Shown here: in pieces, positions 15,594 to 25,228 of the stretch
Numbering within the stretch: the stretch's first letter is position 1
How the letters are laid out: every line of letters starts with the position of its first letter
Assembly: GCA_902496295.1 (NCBI GenBank)
Contig: CABVAF010000008.1
Location: forward strand, 1-36,191
Direction: 5' to 3'
DNA length: 36,191 nt
Origin: an uncultured Clostridium sp.
GTDB lineage: Bacteria; Bacillota; Clostridia; TANB77; CAG-508
Notes under the pieces: model-generated
The model's input: only the letters and a program-made list of their open reading frames with translations
Told to the model about the DNA's origin: nothing
The model's database searches: none
Translations under genes and position numbers: made by a program

Positions 15594-16277
15594 TCATTCA
15601 TTAATTGTAGTTGATGTTCTTCCTGTTCCTACTACTGATTCTTGTAATGACCTCCATGTGTTGCATCCTATAATTCCATCTGCTGCTAATCCAACTTTTC
15701 TTTGATACTGGATTGTAGCATTTCTTGTTTGTGTTCCAAAAACGCCGTCCAACCCACCTGTTCTATATCCCAATGTATTTAAATTATCTTGTGCAATGCA
15801 TACATATGCTCCTCTACTTCCTTGTCTAATAAGTGGATAACCTCCTGTGCTACATGCAGGCGTTCCCCTTCTTTTATCAAAATGTACCCAAGTTGGAGTT
15901 AACTCTGCTGGTTCAACATAGCTCCATATTCCGGAATTTATAGCAGATGTTCTTAATCTATTTCTTTCACTATTAGGTAAAGTCTGTGCAACGTCAAATG
16001 CTGTTCCTGCATAATGTTGGCTTTGATTTCCATGACCACCTTCATATGGTCTTTTAAATGCAAAACCAACAGGTATTGGAGCACCAAATATATATCTTTG
16101 GCTATTCCATGCCTGCATTACCCTTTTTTCTGTCCATAGTACGTTACTACCGCTCGATCCTCTAAATTCCCTTACAGTTAATGTTCTATTTGCATTATAT
16201 GGCATTGCCTCTGAAAGACCTCTATAATATGTTTCCATTCTATTTGTATCATTATTATATACTAATATTCTTGCCAT
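15594..16277 (-). CDS. M15-type D,D-peptidase with C-terminal peptidoglycan-binding domain
   Basis: A 227-residue protein. Residues ~20-145 form an M15-like D-Ala-D-Ala peptidase domain with HYAGTAFD (the H-x6-D zinc motif) and WVHFD (the third ligand). Residues ~148-215 are a peptidoglycan-binding domain (YPLIRQGSRGAYVCIAQDNLN, then GLDGVFGTQT and VGLAADGIIG). There is no signal peptide, which is typical of phage endopeptidases or proteins exported by other means. It has GGGAGG before the ATG and convergent orientation to the repressor. It may be a second lytic enzyme of the tail element or a host wall enzyme; the strong terminator between them leaves this open. Confidence 0.82.
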   Translation of the reverse strand: MARILVYNNDTNRMETYYRGLSEAMPYNANRTLTVREFRGSSGSNVLWTEKRVMQAWNSQRYIFGAPIPVGFAFKRPYEGGHGNQSQHYAGTAFDVAQTLPNSERNRLRTSAINSGIWSYVEPAELTPTWVHFDKRRGTPACSTGGYPLIRQGSRGAYVCIAQDNLNTLGYRTGGLDGVFGTQTRNATIQYQRKVGLAADGIIGCNTWRSLQESVVGTGRTSTTINE

Positions 16278-16341
16278 AATTATCCTCCCATATATACTTT
16301 GTAATATTTTATGATGTATTTATTTTTTTGTTACTATATGC

Positions 16342-16347
16342 TATAAT
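16342..16347 (+). promoter_or_regulatory. Extended -10 promoter of rsmA
   Basis: TGCTATAAT (extended -10, TATAAT at 16342-16347) about 85 bases before the likely start; no good -35. Confidence 0.5.
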
Positions 16348-16430
16348 ATTACTGCGATGCAAGTTTAATAGATTTGTTAAATATAAAATATAAGAAAGGT
16401 TACTCTAATTTTAGAGTTATTAGTAAAAAT

Positions 16431-17276
16431 ATGAGCAATGTTTATGAAGAAACTAAATTTTTAATGAAAAAATATAACTTAACAGCCAATAAAAAATTAG
16501 GTCAAAATTTTTTAGTAGATTCTAATGCAATAAGCCAAATAGTGGATTCTGCTAATCTTTCTAAAGATGACATGGTTATAGAAATAGGTCCAGGCTTAGG
16601 TACATTAACATCAATGCTATTAGAAAAAGCTGGAAAGGTAATTGCAATCGAATTAGATGATAGAATGGTAAAAATTCTAAATGATAGATTTTTATTGTAC
16701 GACAATTTTGAACTAATTAATGATGATGTTCTAAAGGTAAATTTACCAGAACTTATATTGAATAACAGCACTTTTAAACATGTAAAAGTTGTTGCAAATT
16801 TGCCTTATTATATTACAACTCCAATAATAATGAAATTATTGGAAAATAGACTTAACATTGATAGTATAACAATTATGATACAAAAAGAAGTTGCAGAAAG
16901 AATTGTTGCTATTCCTGGTAGCAAGTTATCTGGAGCTATTACATATAGTATCTATTATTATGCAGAACCAGAAAAGGTAACTTTAGTCCCAAATACTTCT
17001 TTTATTCCTTCGCCAGAAGTAGATTCTGAAGTTATAAAATTAAATATTAGAAGTGTTCCTCCTGTAGATGTAAAAGACGAAAAGCTATTTTTTAATGTTA
17101 TAAAAGCAAGTTTTATGCAAAGAAGAAAAACATTAACTAATGGCTTGGTTAATGGTGGCATTGTAAAAAGTAAATTAGAAGCTATAGATTTGTTAAAAAG
17201 TTTAGGTTTGGATGAAAAAGTAAGAGGTGAAGAATTAAGTTTAGAACAGTTTGCAAATTTAAGTAATGCTTTATAA
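16431..17276 (+). CDS. rsmA: 16S rRNA (adenine1518/1519-N6)-dimethyltransferase
   Basis: Dimethylates two adjacent adenines near the 3' end of 16S rRNA during small-subunit maturation. The SAM-binding motif is VIEIGPGLGTLT, the catalytic motif is NLPYYITTPI (NLPY), and the N-terminal signature is KKLGQNFLVD. From ATG 16431 the protein has 281 residues, the usual length. A TTG at 16374 gives a 19-residue N-terminal extension atypical of the family. Neither start has a strong ribosome binding site, so the start is the least certain point. The C-terminal helical domain is complete. First gene of the host plus-strand block. Confidence 0.93.
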   Translation: MSNVYEETKFLMKKYNLTANKKLGQNFLVDSNAISQIVDSANLSKDDMVIEIGPGLGTLTSMLLEKAGKVIAIELDDRMVKILNDRFLLYDNFELINDDVLKVNLPELILNNSTFKHVKVVANLPYYITTPIIMKLLENRLNIDSITIMIQKEVAERIVAIPGSKLSGAITYSIYYYAEPEKVTLVPNTSFIPSPEVDSEVIKLNIRSVPPVDVKDEKLFFNVIKASFMQRRKTLTNGLVNGGIVKSKLEAIDLLKSLGLDEKVRGEELSLEQFANLSNAL

Positions 17277-17360
17277 ATATGCTGATACATTTTCCTAAAA
17301 ATTAATATATTTTTAAGAAAAAAATTGTAATTGGTACTTCAAAAAAAACATTTGCTATGT

Positions 17361-17366
17361 TATAAT
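17361..17366 (+). promoter_or_regulatory. Extended -10 promoter of the sortase gene
   Basis: TGTTATAAT (TATAAT at 17361-17366) lies about 40 bases before the sortase start; the -35 is weak. Confidence 0.5.
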
Positions 17367-17404
17367 ATTATTGTATATGTATATTTGTATGAAGGGAGAA
17401 AAGT

Positions 17405-18115
17405 ATGAATCAAATTCTTGTAACAGAAAAAGTTTATGTTACACCTGATTTGAAAAGAAAAAAGAGATTATACAAGATAGAATTCTGTCTATCTATTCTT
17501 TTAATATGCCTTTTATCTTCCTTTTATATTTATGGAGCATATGATAGAGATAAATCTGAAGAAGTATCTCAAGAAATATTAGCCAATATAGATAATACTA
17601 TAAAAACACAAGCAGAAGATGATGTTATGGTTTTAGTCTTAGATGATACAGTTCAAGAAGTAGCAGATGAAAATTTGCATGATGACGTAAATGCCAAAAC
17701 ATATACTGCATCAAGTGGGAAAACTTATACAACAGATGCTATTTTATCAATCCCTAAACTAAATATTGAATATCCTGTATTATCGGAAACATCAGAAGAG
17801 CTTTTAAAAGTATCTTTAAATAAATATTGGGGACCAAACCCTAATGAAATAGGAAATTATTGTATAGTAGGTCATAATTATAGAAATGATGCTTTTTTTG
17901 GAAATCTACATAAACTAAATGGTGGAGATAAAGTATATATGAAAGACAACAATGGTAGAACTATACAGTATCAAGTATATGATAAATATATAGTTGAGCC
18001 AACAGATACAAGGTGTACATCACAACTTACAAATGGCAGAAAAGAATTAACTCTAATTACTTGTGCTAATTATGGAACTCAAAGACTTGTTGTAAAGTGT
18101 AGAGAAGTCAAATAA
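17405..18115 (+). CDS. Sortase (class D-like)
   Basis: A 236-residue membrane-anchored transpeptidase that links LPxTG-type proteins to the wall. A short basic N-terminus and one membrane helix (about residues 25-46) are followed by an acidic linker (~50-95). The sortase barrel starts near AILSIPKLNIEYPVL. Catalytic residues are His157 (VGHNYRND), Cys220 (TLITCANYG) and Arg227 (QRLVV). AAGGGAG precedes the ATG. The helix-linker-barrel order and TLITC motif fit class D; the substrate cannot be told from this window. It is followed by a PBP gene, a common wall-assembly pairing. Confidence 0.9.
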   Translation: MNQILVTEKVYVTPDLKRKKRLYKIEFCLSILLICLLSSFYIYGAYDRDKSEEVSQEILANIDNTIKTQAEDDVMVLVLDDTVQEVADENLHDDVNAKTYTASSGKTYTTDAILSIPKLNIEYPVLSETSEELLKVSLNKYWGPNPNEIGNYCIVGHNYRNDAFFGNLHKLNGGDKVYMKDNNGRTIQYQVYDKYIVEPTDTRCTSQLTNGRKELTLITCANYGTQRLVVKCREVK

Positions 18116-18189
18116 TTCACATTTTATTAGAAGTTGTGAATTTATATCTTATGTGAATTTTAGTCTATTTTTATTGATTTTTGTAACTT

Positions 18190-18244
18190 AATATAATAAA
18201 ATAAATCAAGTAAAATTATTTTACTTGATTTATTTTATTATATT
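18190..18244. terminator. Perfect 26-bp inverted repeat between sortase and PBP genes
   Basis: Arms 18190-18215 and 18219-18244 are exact complements with a 3-base loop. It lies 22 bases before the PBP start. It may terminate sortase transcripts and, as part of a longer RNA, could hold back PBP expression. Confidence 0.65.
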
Positions 18245-18265
18245 TAAATTTTAATGGAGGATTTA

Positions 18266-20485
18266 ATGCATAAACCAAAGAGTAAAAAAATAAAAACGGC
18301 TTCTCCTAATAAAAGGCTAAGAGGTATTTTAATTGCCGTTATTATTGTATTTTTAATTATAATATTTCGTATTGGCTGGTTACAATTTGTAGAAGGCGCT
18401 TTTTTAAAAGAAAAGATGTATGACCAATTAGTAAAAAGTGAAGTACTTACACCTAAAAGAGGTACTATATATGACTCAACAGGAAAAACTCTTGCTATAA
18501 GTGCACAAGTAGACACAGTTAATGTTAACCCTAAAAGCTTTATTCAAAAAGATGAAGATGGAAATGTAGATGAATTTAAAACAAAAGCTTATAGAGAAAA
18601 AATTGCCCAAAGTTTATCCGATATTTTTGAATTAGAATATGAAGATACTTTAAATAAAATTTCTTCTGACAGTTCTTTTGTTGTAATTGCAAAAAAAGTA
18701 GAAAAAGATAAAATAGACAGGCTAAAAGAGTGGATGGAAAAAGAAGAAGTTTATGCTGGTATTAACATAGACGAAGACACAAAGAGATATTATCCTTACA
18801 ATAATTTAGCTTCAAGCTTAATTGGATTTTGCAATGACGATAACCAAGGTAGTGAGGGCCTAGAATATTATTGGAATAGTACTCTTACTGGTACAGACGG
18901 AAGAATAGTTACATCTACAGATGCAGTTAGTGGTCTTATTCCAGACGAAAATCAAACTTATATAGCTCCACAAAATGGTAGTGATTTAACTCTTACAATA
19001 GATGCTAACATTCAATCCATTGCAGAAAAGTATTTAAAACAGGGTTGTATAGAGAATGAAGCCAGTAGAGGTGGAAATGTAATAATTATGGACCCAAACA
19101 ACGGAGACATTTTAGCAATGGCAACATATCCTGACTATAACTTAAATGACCCATATACCCCTACCCATATAGATTCTAAAGAGTGGAGTAAACTAAGTAG
19201 TGACGCTCAAGCAAATACATTATATTCCTTATATAAAAACAGAGCTATCTCAGATACATATGAACCTGGATCTGTATTTAAAATTATCACATCTGCTGTA
19301 GCTTTAGAAGAAGATTTAGCAACTACAGATACAGCTAATAGTTATAAATGTACTGGAGTGTATAATGTTTCTGGTATTAATATTAGTTGTTCACATGGTG
19401 CCGTACATGGTAATTTAACTCTAAGACAGGCTCTGCAAAAATCTTGTAATGCCGCATTTATGCAAATTGGTCAGCAAGTTGGAGCAAAAACTTTATATAA
19501 TTATTATGATGCTTTTGGTTTTTTTGATAAAACAAATTTCGCAAGTGTTGGCGAGGCTTCAAGTAACTTCTGGAATTTAAGTGATGTAGGTCCTGTAGAG
19601 CTTGCTACAATGTCATTTGGCCAAAGATTCAATATTACTCCTATTCAAATGATTACAGCAATATCAGCTGTAGCAAATGGCGGAAATTTAATGCAACCTA
19701 GAATAGTAAAAGAAATTACAGATACTTCTACAGGAGCTGTTCAAACAATTGAACCTGTAACTGTTAGACAAGTTATTTCTAAAGAAACATCTGAAAAAAT
19801 GCTTGATATGCTAGAATCTGTTGTAACAGATGGTACTGGAAGATATGCTCAAGTTAAAGGATATTCAATAGCAGGAAAAACTGGTACTTCTGAACCATCT
19901 CCAGGGGCTGAAGAAGAAGGTAATGTAGCTTCATTTGCTGCAATTTCTCCTGTAGAAAGTCCACAATTAGTTGTTTTAGTAACTATTTATGGTCCTGAAG
20001 GTGCTAACAATGATGGTACTTTTGTTGCAGGTCCAATAGCAGGTCAAATATTAAATGAAGTTCTACCTTATATGCAAGTTCCTACAGACAGCACATACTC
20101 AGCAAATACTGAAAAAATAACTTTACCAGATGTTACAAATAAGACTATTGGTGAAGCTAAAAAAATATTAGAAGAAGCTGGATTTAAAGTAAGTACAGAT
20201 GGCTCTGATGAAGAAATTATAACAGAACAAGTTCCTAAAAAGGGAACCAGCTTAATAAAGGATTCTATAATTAAATTATATACTTCTGAAGATGAAACTA
20301 AAGTATCTGTGACAGTACCAGATTTAAAAATGAAAACTTTATCACAAGCTAAGCAATTGTTAAGAGAAAAGAATCTTAATATAGATATAAAAGGTTCTTC
20401 TGGAGTAATACTTACTCAAGACCCTATAAACGGCACATCTGTTGAAGAAGGAAGTGTAATTACAGTAACATTGCAAGAACAGTAA
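18266..20485 (+). CDS. Class B penicillin-binding protein with two PASTA domains (SpoVD/PBP2X-like)
   Basis: A 739-residue D,D-transpeptidase from ATG 18266, behind GGAGG (the ATG at 18254 overlaps it). A basic N-terminus and membrane anchor (about residues 22-42) are followed by a PBP dimerisation domain (LTPKRGTIYDSTGKTLA). The transpeptidase motifs are SxxK in PGSVFKII, SxN in KSCNAA and KTG in AGKTGTSEP. Two C-terminal PASTA repeats (ITLPDVTNKTIGEAKKILEE and VTVPDLKMKTLSQAKQLLRE) probably sense muropeptides or localise the enzyme. PASTA-bearing PBPs of this family act in division (PBP2X) or spore cortex synthesis (SpoVD). With no spore genes here I cannot choose, so no symbol is given. 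Confidence 0.93.
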   Translation: MHKPKSKKIKTASPNKRLRGILIAVIIVFLIIIFRIGWLQFVEGAFLKEKMYDQLVKSEVLTPKRGTIYDSTGKTLAISAQVDTVNVNPKSFIQKDEDGNVDEFKTKAYREKIAQSLSDIFELEYEDTLNKISSDSSFVVIAKKVEKDKIDRLKEWMEKEEVYAGINIDEDTKRYYPYNNLASSLIGFCNDDNQGSEGLEYYWNSTLTGTDGRIVTSTDAVSGLIPDENQTYIAPQNGSDLTLTIDANIQSIAEKYLKQGCIENEASRGGNVIIMDPNNGDILAMATYPDYNLNDPYTPTHIDSKEWSKLSSDAQANTLYSLYKNRAISDTYEPGSVFKIITSAVALEEDLATTDTANSYKCTGVYNVSGINISCSHGAVHGNLTLRQALQKSCNAAFMQIGQQVGAKTLYNYYDAFGFFDKTNFASVGEASSNFWNLSDVGPVELATMSFGQRFNITPIQMITAISAVANGGNLMQPRIVKEITDTSTGAVQTIEPVTVRQVISKETSEKMLDMLESVVTDGTGRYAQVKGYSIAGKTGTSEPSPGAEEEGNVASFAAISPVESPQLVVLVTIYGPEGANNDGTFVAGPIAGQILNEVLPYMQVPTDSTYSANTEKITLPDVTNKTIGEAKKILEEAGFKVSTDGSDEEIITEQVPKKGTSLIKDSIIKLYTSEDETKVSVTVPDLKMKTLSQAKQLLREKNLNIDIKGSSGVILTQDPINGTSVEEGSVITVTLQEQ

Positions 20486-20536
20486 GTGTTTTTATATTAA
20501 TAATAAACATACCATTAATAATAACATTAGTTTATA

Positions 20537-20576
20537 AAAAAAATTCTAATATAATTAATTATATTAGAATTTTTTT
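20537..20576. terminator. Bidirectional terminator between PBP and ftsH
   Basis: A perfect palindrome of A7, TTCTAATATAATT and its complement ending in T7, between convergent genes; it serves both strands. Confidence 0.88.
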
Positions 20577-20648
20577 ATTTAGCAGTAATTCCTTAGTACA
20601 TATTGGTGAATTACTATTTTATTTAAAGGTAAACTTATTCTTGAATTC

Positions 20649-22460
20649 CTAGTTTTTAAATATTTCGTCGAACTCGTCTCCTCCAATTTTTTCTTTTTCT
20701 AATAGCACTCCTGCTACTTTGTGTAATTTATCTTCATTTGCACTTAGTAGTTCTGTTGCTTTTTGGTAGCAAGCATCTATTATATTTTTTACTTCTTCAT
20801 CTATTATTGCTGCTGTTTCTTCTGAGTATTCTTTAGCATGTGCTATATCTCTTCCTAAGAATACTTCTTCTTGATTTGCACCTAATGTAATTGTTCCTAT
20901 TCTTGCACTCATACCATATTTTGTTACCATATCTCTAGCTATTTTTGTTGCTCTTTCTATATCGTTGCTTGCTCCTGTTGATATATCATCTAAAATTAAT
21001 TGCTCTGATGCTCTTCCTCCAAGTAATGATATTATTGTTTCTAGCATTTCTGTTCTAGACATAAAGTTTTTATCTTCTGTAGGTCTATACATAGTATATC
21101 CTCCAGCCATTCCTCTTGGTATAATAGATATTTCGTGTACAGGATCTTGAGTTGGTAAAAATCTACTTACTACTGCATGACCAGCTTCATGGTATGCTAC
21201 CAATTTTTGCTCTTTATCACTTCTAACTCTTGTTCTCTTTTCTGGTCCCATTGTAACTTTAACCATAGCATCTTCTACTTCAGCCATTGTAATTTGGTTT
21301 AAATTTCTTCTTGCTGCTAATAGTGCAGCTTCATTTAATACATTTTCTAAGTCTGCTCCTGAAAAACCTGAAGTATTTTTTGCTATAGTTTTTAAGTCTA
21401 CATCTGGAGCTAATTTTTTCTTTCTACTATGAACTTCTAGTATTTGCTCTCTTGCTTTTACATCTGGATTTGATACTACTATTTGTCTATCAAATCTTCC
21501 TGGTCTTAATAATGCTTTATCTAATACGTCTGGTCTGTTTGTTGCTGCTAATACTATAACACCTTCATTTGCTGTAAATCCGTCCATTTCAACTAGTAAT
21601 TGGTTTAATGTTTGCTCTCTTTCGTCATGTCCTCCACCAAGTCCTGCTCCTCTTTGACGTCCTACTGCATCAATTTCGTCTATAAATATAATACATGGAG
21701 CTTTCTTTTTAGCTTCATCAAATAAGTCTCTAACACGTGAGGCACCAACACCTACGAACATTTCCACGAAGTCAGAACCACTTATAAAGAAGAATGGTAC
21801 TCCTGCTTCTCCTGCTACTGCTTTTGCTAAAAGGGTTTTACCAGTACCTGGTTGACCAACTAATAGTACTCCTTTAGGTATTCTTGCTCCCATATCTGTA
21901 AATTTCTTTGGGCTCTTTAAAAATTCTACTATTTCTTCTAATTCTTCTTTTTCTTCATCTACTCCTGCTACATCTCCAAATGTAACTCTTCCTTTTTCTC
22001 CTGGATTTATCATTCTGGCTTTGCTTTTACCGAAAGACATTGTTTTACTTCCACCAGCTCCACCTTGGTTAATTCCACCCATTAATAAGAACCAGAATAT
22101 GAAGAATATTATTAATATTCCAAATGGTGTTAATAATTGTAATATTACCATAAATATAGATTGTGATTCTTCTGAAACAGTTATTGTTCCTGCTTTCATG
22201 CTTTCATCTAGTGATGTCATTAAATTATCTACACTTGGTATATTTACTTCTTTTGGAATATTATCATTTGTTAATGCTACCATTGCTGTAGTACCATCAT
22301 ATGATAACTCTATTTCTTTTACTTCTCCCGCTTCTATTTTACTTATCAATTCAGAATATGCTAATTTGTTGTCTGTATTGTTTAATATTGAAGAAATTAA
22401 TACAATTAGTATAATTCCAATGATTAGCCACATAGCTAATGTTTTTATTCCATTTTTCAA
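20649..22460 (-). CDS. ftsH: ATP-dependent zinc metalloprotease FtsH
   Basis: A 603-residue membrane AAA+ protease that degrades misfolded membrane and regulatory proteins. Two membrane helices (about residues 5-25 and 105-127) flank a short extracellular domain. Walker A is GQPGTGKT, Walker B is CIIFIDEID, the second region of homology is ATNRPDVLDKALLRPGRFDR, and the zinc site is AYHEAGHAVV. The TTG start has GGAGGAG upstream. The length is typical. It lies downstream of tilS; the tilS-hpt-ftsH order of many Bacillota is kept except that hpt is missing. Confidence 0.97.
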   Translation of the reverse strand: MKNGIKTLAMWLIIGIILIVLISSILNNTDNKLAYSELISKIEAGEVKEIELSYDGTTAMVALTNDNIPKEVNIPSVDNLMTSLDESMKAGTITVSEESQSIFMVILQLLTPFGILIIFFIFWFLLMGGINQGGAGGSKTMSFGKSKARMINPGEKGRVTFGDVAGVDEEKEELEEIVEFLKSPKKFTDMGARIPKGVLLVGQPGTGKTLLAKAVAGEAGVPFFFISGSDFVEMFVGVGASRVRDLFDEAKKKAPCIIFIDEIDAVGRQRGAGLGGGHDEREQTLNQLLVEMDGFTANEGVIVLAATNRPDVLDKALLRPGRFDRQIVVSNPDVKAREQILEVHSRKKKLAPDVDLKTIAKNTSGFSGADLENVLNEAALLAARRNLNQITMAEVEDAMVKVTMGPEKRTRVRSDKEQKLVAYHEAGHAVVSRFLPTQDPVHEISIIPRGMAGGYTMYRPTEDKNFMSRTEMLETIISLLGGRASEQLILDDISTGASNDIERATKIARDMVTKYGMSARIGTITLGANQEEVFLGRDIAHAKEYSEETAAIIDEEVKNIIDACYQKATELLSANEDKLHKVAGVLLEKEKIGGDEFDEIFKN

Positions 22461-22596
22461 AACTAAACTCCTCCTACTTAAATATCATAAATATAACACA
22501 ATGCAATATATCATAGTTTTTTTTGCTTTTCAAGTATTTTTTGTACTTTTTTATTCTCAAACCCTAGTTAAATCAATATTTTCCTACGGAAGGTTA

Positions 22597-23649
22597 TTAT
22601 AGCTTACTTAAAAAAATTTTCCCTTTTTTTACAAATATTTTTACATTTTTATTTGGAATTAGATATTTATTTCCAATATTTTTTTCGCATAGTTTTATCA
22701 TATCTTCTACATTTGTCTTTTCTATACCTTTTGTTGTCCCTAAAATTCTATTTATAGTATATAATAATACCCTAGATTTTATTACATATTCCAGTTTATT
22801 AAATTTTTTTAAATCTAGTACTATTTCTTTTTTGCTATTTTTTTCTTCATTTATATTTTTTATGCTAATTTCATTATCTTCTGTATTTTCCATTCTTTTT
22901 TCTTCTATATTTTCTTCAATAAGTAAATTGTTATATTCTTCTTGCACAGCTTTATTAAAATATGCTGAATCTTGTCTCGCTAAATCTGCTAATCTATTTA
23001 GAGCTTCTATAATATTTGGATTAAATTCTTTCTTTATAAATGGAATTAGTAAATTTCTTATTTTGTTCCTTGTATATGTATTGTCTTGGTTAGTTTTGTC
23101 GAATTTTGGATCTAAGTTATTTACTTTGCAGTACATTTCTATCTCTTCTCTATTGCATTCTATTAATGGTCTTATAAACTTTTCTCTTATTGGTTCTATT
23201 CCTTTTAGTCCCTCTATACTTGCACCTCTCATTAAGTTCATTAATACTGTTTCTGCATTATCATTTTCAGTATGTGCAATTGCAATTTTATTTGCGGATA
23301 CTTTGTTTGCAACATAATCAAAGAAGTCATATCTTACTATTCTTCCCATTTCTTCTGTACCTTTTTTTTGTTCTTTTGCCATTTCAAGCACATTTGCTTT
23401 TTTTATAAAACATTCTATATTATTTTGCTCACAGTATTTTTTTACATACTCAGTCTCTGAATCTGCTTCTTCCCTAATCATATGGTTTACGTGTGCTACA
23501 AATAATTGAATATTAAATTTTTCTTTTAAATTTTTAAGAATATTTAAAAGGCACATTGAATCTGGACCTCCAGATACTGCGACTACAATTTTATCATTAT
23601 TGTTTATTAAATTATATTTTTTTATTGTTTCTAAAACTTTATCTTCCAA
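22597..23649 (-). CDS. tilS: tRNA(Ile)-lysidine synthase
   Basis: Converts the wobble cytidine of tRNA-Ile(CAU) to lysidine so that AUA is read as Ile. The PP-loop is VVAVSGGPDSMCLL. Further family motifs are HVNHMIREEADSE and RNKIRNLLIPF. At 350 residues it is shorter than the ~430-470 of E. coli and B. subtilis. It ends soon after a linker-like segment, so part of the C-terminal tRNA-binding domain appears to be absent or reduced, and a charged Glu/Asn/Lys insertion (about 240-275) is unusual. TTG start with AAGAAGGA upstream. Confidence 0.9.
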   Translation of the reverse strand: MEDKVLETIKKYNLINNNDKIVVAVSGGPDSMCLLNILKNLKEKFNIQLFVAHVNHMIREEADSETEYVKKYCEQNNIECFIKKANVLEMAKEQKKGTEEMGRIVRYDFFDYVANKVSANKIAIAHTENDNAETVLMNLMRGASIEGLKGIEPIREKFIRPLIECNREEIEMYCKVNNLDPKFDKTNQDNTYTRNKIRNLLIPFIKKEFNPNIIEALNRLADLARQDSAYFNKAVQEEYNNLLIEENIEEKRMENTEDNEISIKNINEEKNSKKEIVLDLKKFNKLEYVIKSRVLLYTINRILGTTKGIEKTNVEDMIKLCEKNIGNKYLIPNKNVKIFVKKGKIFLSKL

Positions 23650-23820
23650 TTTTATTTCCTTCTTATTTTTATTTATAAATTATACCATTTGTTATTTTTT
23701 ACTTACTATTTCTTCTTTTTTACTGTATTATATAAATATATTTTTAACTTCAATTATTTTAAATTTAACTTATAGTTATCCACATTTCTTAAGTGTTTGT
23801 TAATAACTTTAAATTAAAAG

Positions 23821-23843
23821 TGAGGCAATTATAAATCTATGCC
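23821..23843 (-). terminator. Hairpin after dnaB
   Basis: TGAGGCA / TGCCTCA (7-bp stem) overlaps the dnaB stop on the minus strand and is followed by CTTTTAATTT; a weak terminator. The rest of the gap to tilS is AT-rich with nothing else supported. Confidence 0.55.
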
Positions 23844-25178
23844 TCATCCTTCTCTATATTTATCTATATTAGCAAATTTTGTGTAATTTCCAAGCCATAG
23901 TAGTTCTACTGTTCCTGTTGAACCTGCTCTATGTTTTGCAAGAATTACTTCTGCAATATTTTTCTTTTCACTTTCTTCGTTATAATAGTCATCTCTATAT
24001 AAAAACATAACAATATCGGCATCTTGCTCTATTGAACCAGACTCACGAAGGTCTGAAAGCATAGGTCTATGGTCTGGTCTTTGTTCTGGAGCTCTTGATA
24101 ACTGAGAAAGTGCAATGACTGGTACATTTATCTCTTTAGCCAAAATTTTTAAAGACCTACTAATTTCTGCTATCTCTTGCTCACGGCTACTTCCTCTTTT
24201 TCCACTTCCTTGTACCAATTGTAAGTAGTCTATAACAACTAATCCAATATTTTTTTCTATTTTCATTTTTCTGCATTTTGCTCGTATTTCCATTATTGAA
24301 ATACCTGGTGTATCATCTATAAAAATACTTGCCTCTGAAAGTTCTCCTGATGCTGCTGCAAGCTTGCCCCATTCTTCATCGTCTATTTTACCGGTTCTTA
24401 CTTTATTACTATCTACCATTGCTTCACTACATAAAATTCTGCTTGTCATTTGCTCTTTAGACATCTCTAAGCTAAATATGGCTACTGGTACTTTCGCTCT
24501 TACCGCTGCATTTGTTGCAATATTTAATGCAAATGCAGATTTTCCCATAGCTGGTCTTGCCGCAACCAATATTAAATCTGAATTGTGAAGACCTGATGTT
24601 CTTAAGTCTAAGTCTGAAAAGCCTGTTGGTATACCTGTAATACGTTGTTTTTGGTTATATAATTGCTCAAGTTCTGTAAACGTTTCTACTAATATATCTT
24701 TAATTGGAGTATATCCCTTTTGGTTTTTCTTTTGCATTACTTCAAATATTTTTTTCTCTGCACCATCTATAATTCCATCAACTTCTTGTGTTTGGTCATA
24801 TCCTAGAGTTATTATCTCGTTTGCTGTTTTTATTAAATTTCTAAGTACAGATTTTTCTTCTACAATTTTTATATATTGCTCTACGTTTGCTGTAGTTGGA
24901 ACTTTGTCTGGTAATTCTGCTATGTATTCAAGCCCTCCAACTGCTTCAAACTTTCCCATTGAAGACAATTCTGACTTTAGTGTAATAATGTCTATTGGTT
25001 CACTTCTACCATATAAACTTAATACCGCTTCAAATATTGTACGGTTATCTTCTCTGTAAAAGTCTTCTGGTTTTAATACTTCAATAGCAGCTGAAACAGC
25101 TTCTTTGTCTGTAAGCATACTACCAATTACAGCTTGCTCTGCTTCTACATCGTTTGGTGGTATTTTTCCTAGCTCCAT
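23844..25178 (-). CDS. dnaB: Replicative DNA helicase DnaB
   Basis: The 444-residue hexameric helicase that unwinds DNA at the replication fork (named DnaC in Bacillus). It has an N-terminal helical domain (PPNDVEAEQAVIGSML), Walker A AARPAMGKSAFAL, Walker B GLVVIDYLQLV, and the C-terminal motif SDLRESGSIEQDADIV. Length is standard, with no intein. GGGAAG precedes the ATG. It follows rplI, an order conserved in Bacillota. This host helicase would be the partner of the element's loader-like protein at 12983-13414. Confidence 0.97.
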   Translation of the reverse strand: MELGKIPPNDVEAEQAVIGSMLTDKEAVSAAIEVLKPEDFYREDNRTIFEAVLSLYGRSEPIDIITLKSELSSMGKFEAVGGLEYIAELPDKVPTTANVEQYIKIVEEKSVLRNLIKTANEIITLGYDQTQEVDGIIDGAEKKIFEVMQKKNQKGYTPIKDILVETFTELEQLYNQKQRITGIPTGFSDLDLRTSGLHNSDLILVAARPAMGKSAFALNIATNAAVRAKVPVAIFSLEMSKEQMTSRILCSEAMVDSNKVRTGKIDDEEWGKLAAASGELSEASIFIDDTPGISIMEIRAKCRKMKIEKNIGLVVIDYLQLVQGSGKRGSSREQEIAEISRSLKILAKEINVPVIALSQLSRAPEQRPDHRPMLSDLRESGSIEQDADIVMFLYRDDYYNEESEKKNIAEVILAKHRAGSTGTVELLWLGNYTKFANIDKYREG

Positions 25179-25228
25179 TGCAACTCTTCCCTTTCTTAGT
25201 TTGCAAACTCTTTATAATTGATGCACTT

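Noticed and set aside
1..16300. Attachment-site direct repeats flanking the tail cluster
   Set aside because: I could not find a convincing pair by eye, and no integrase gene is present; a computed repeat search would be needed.
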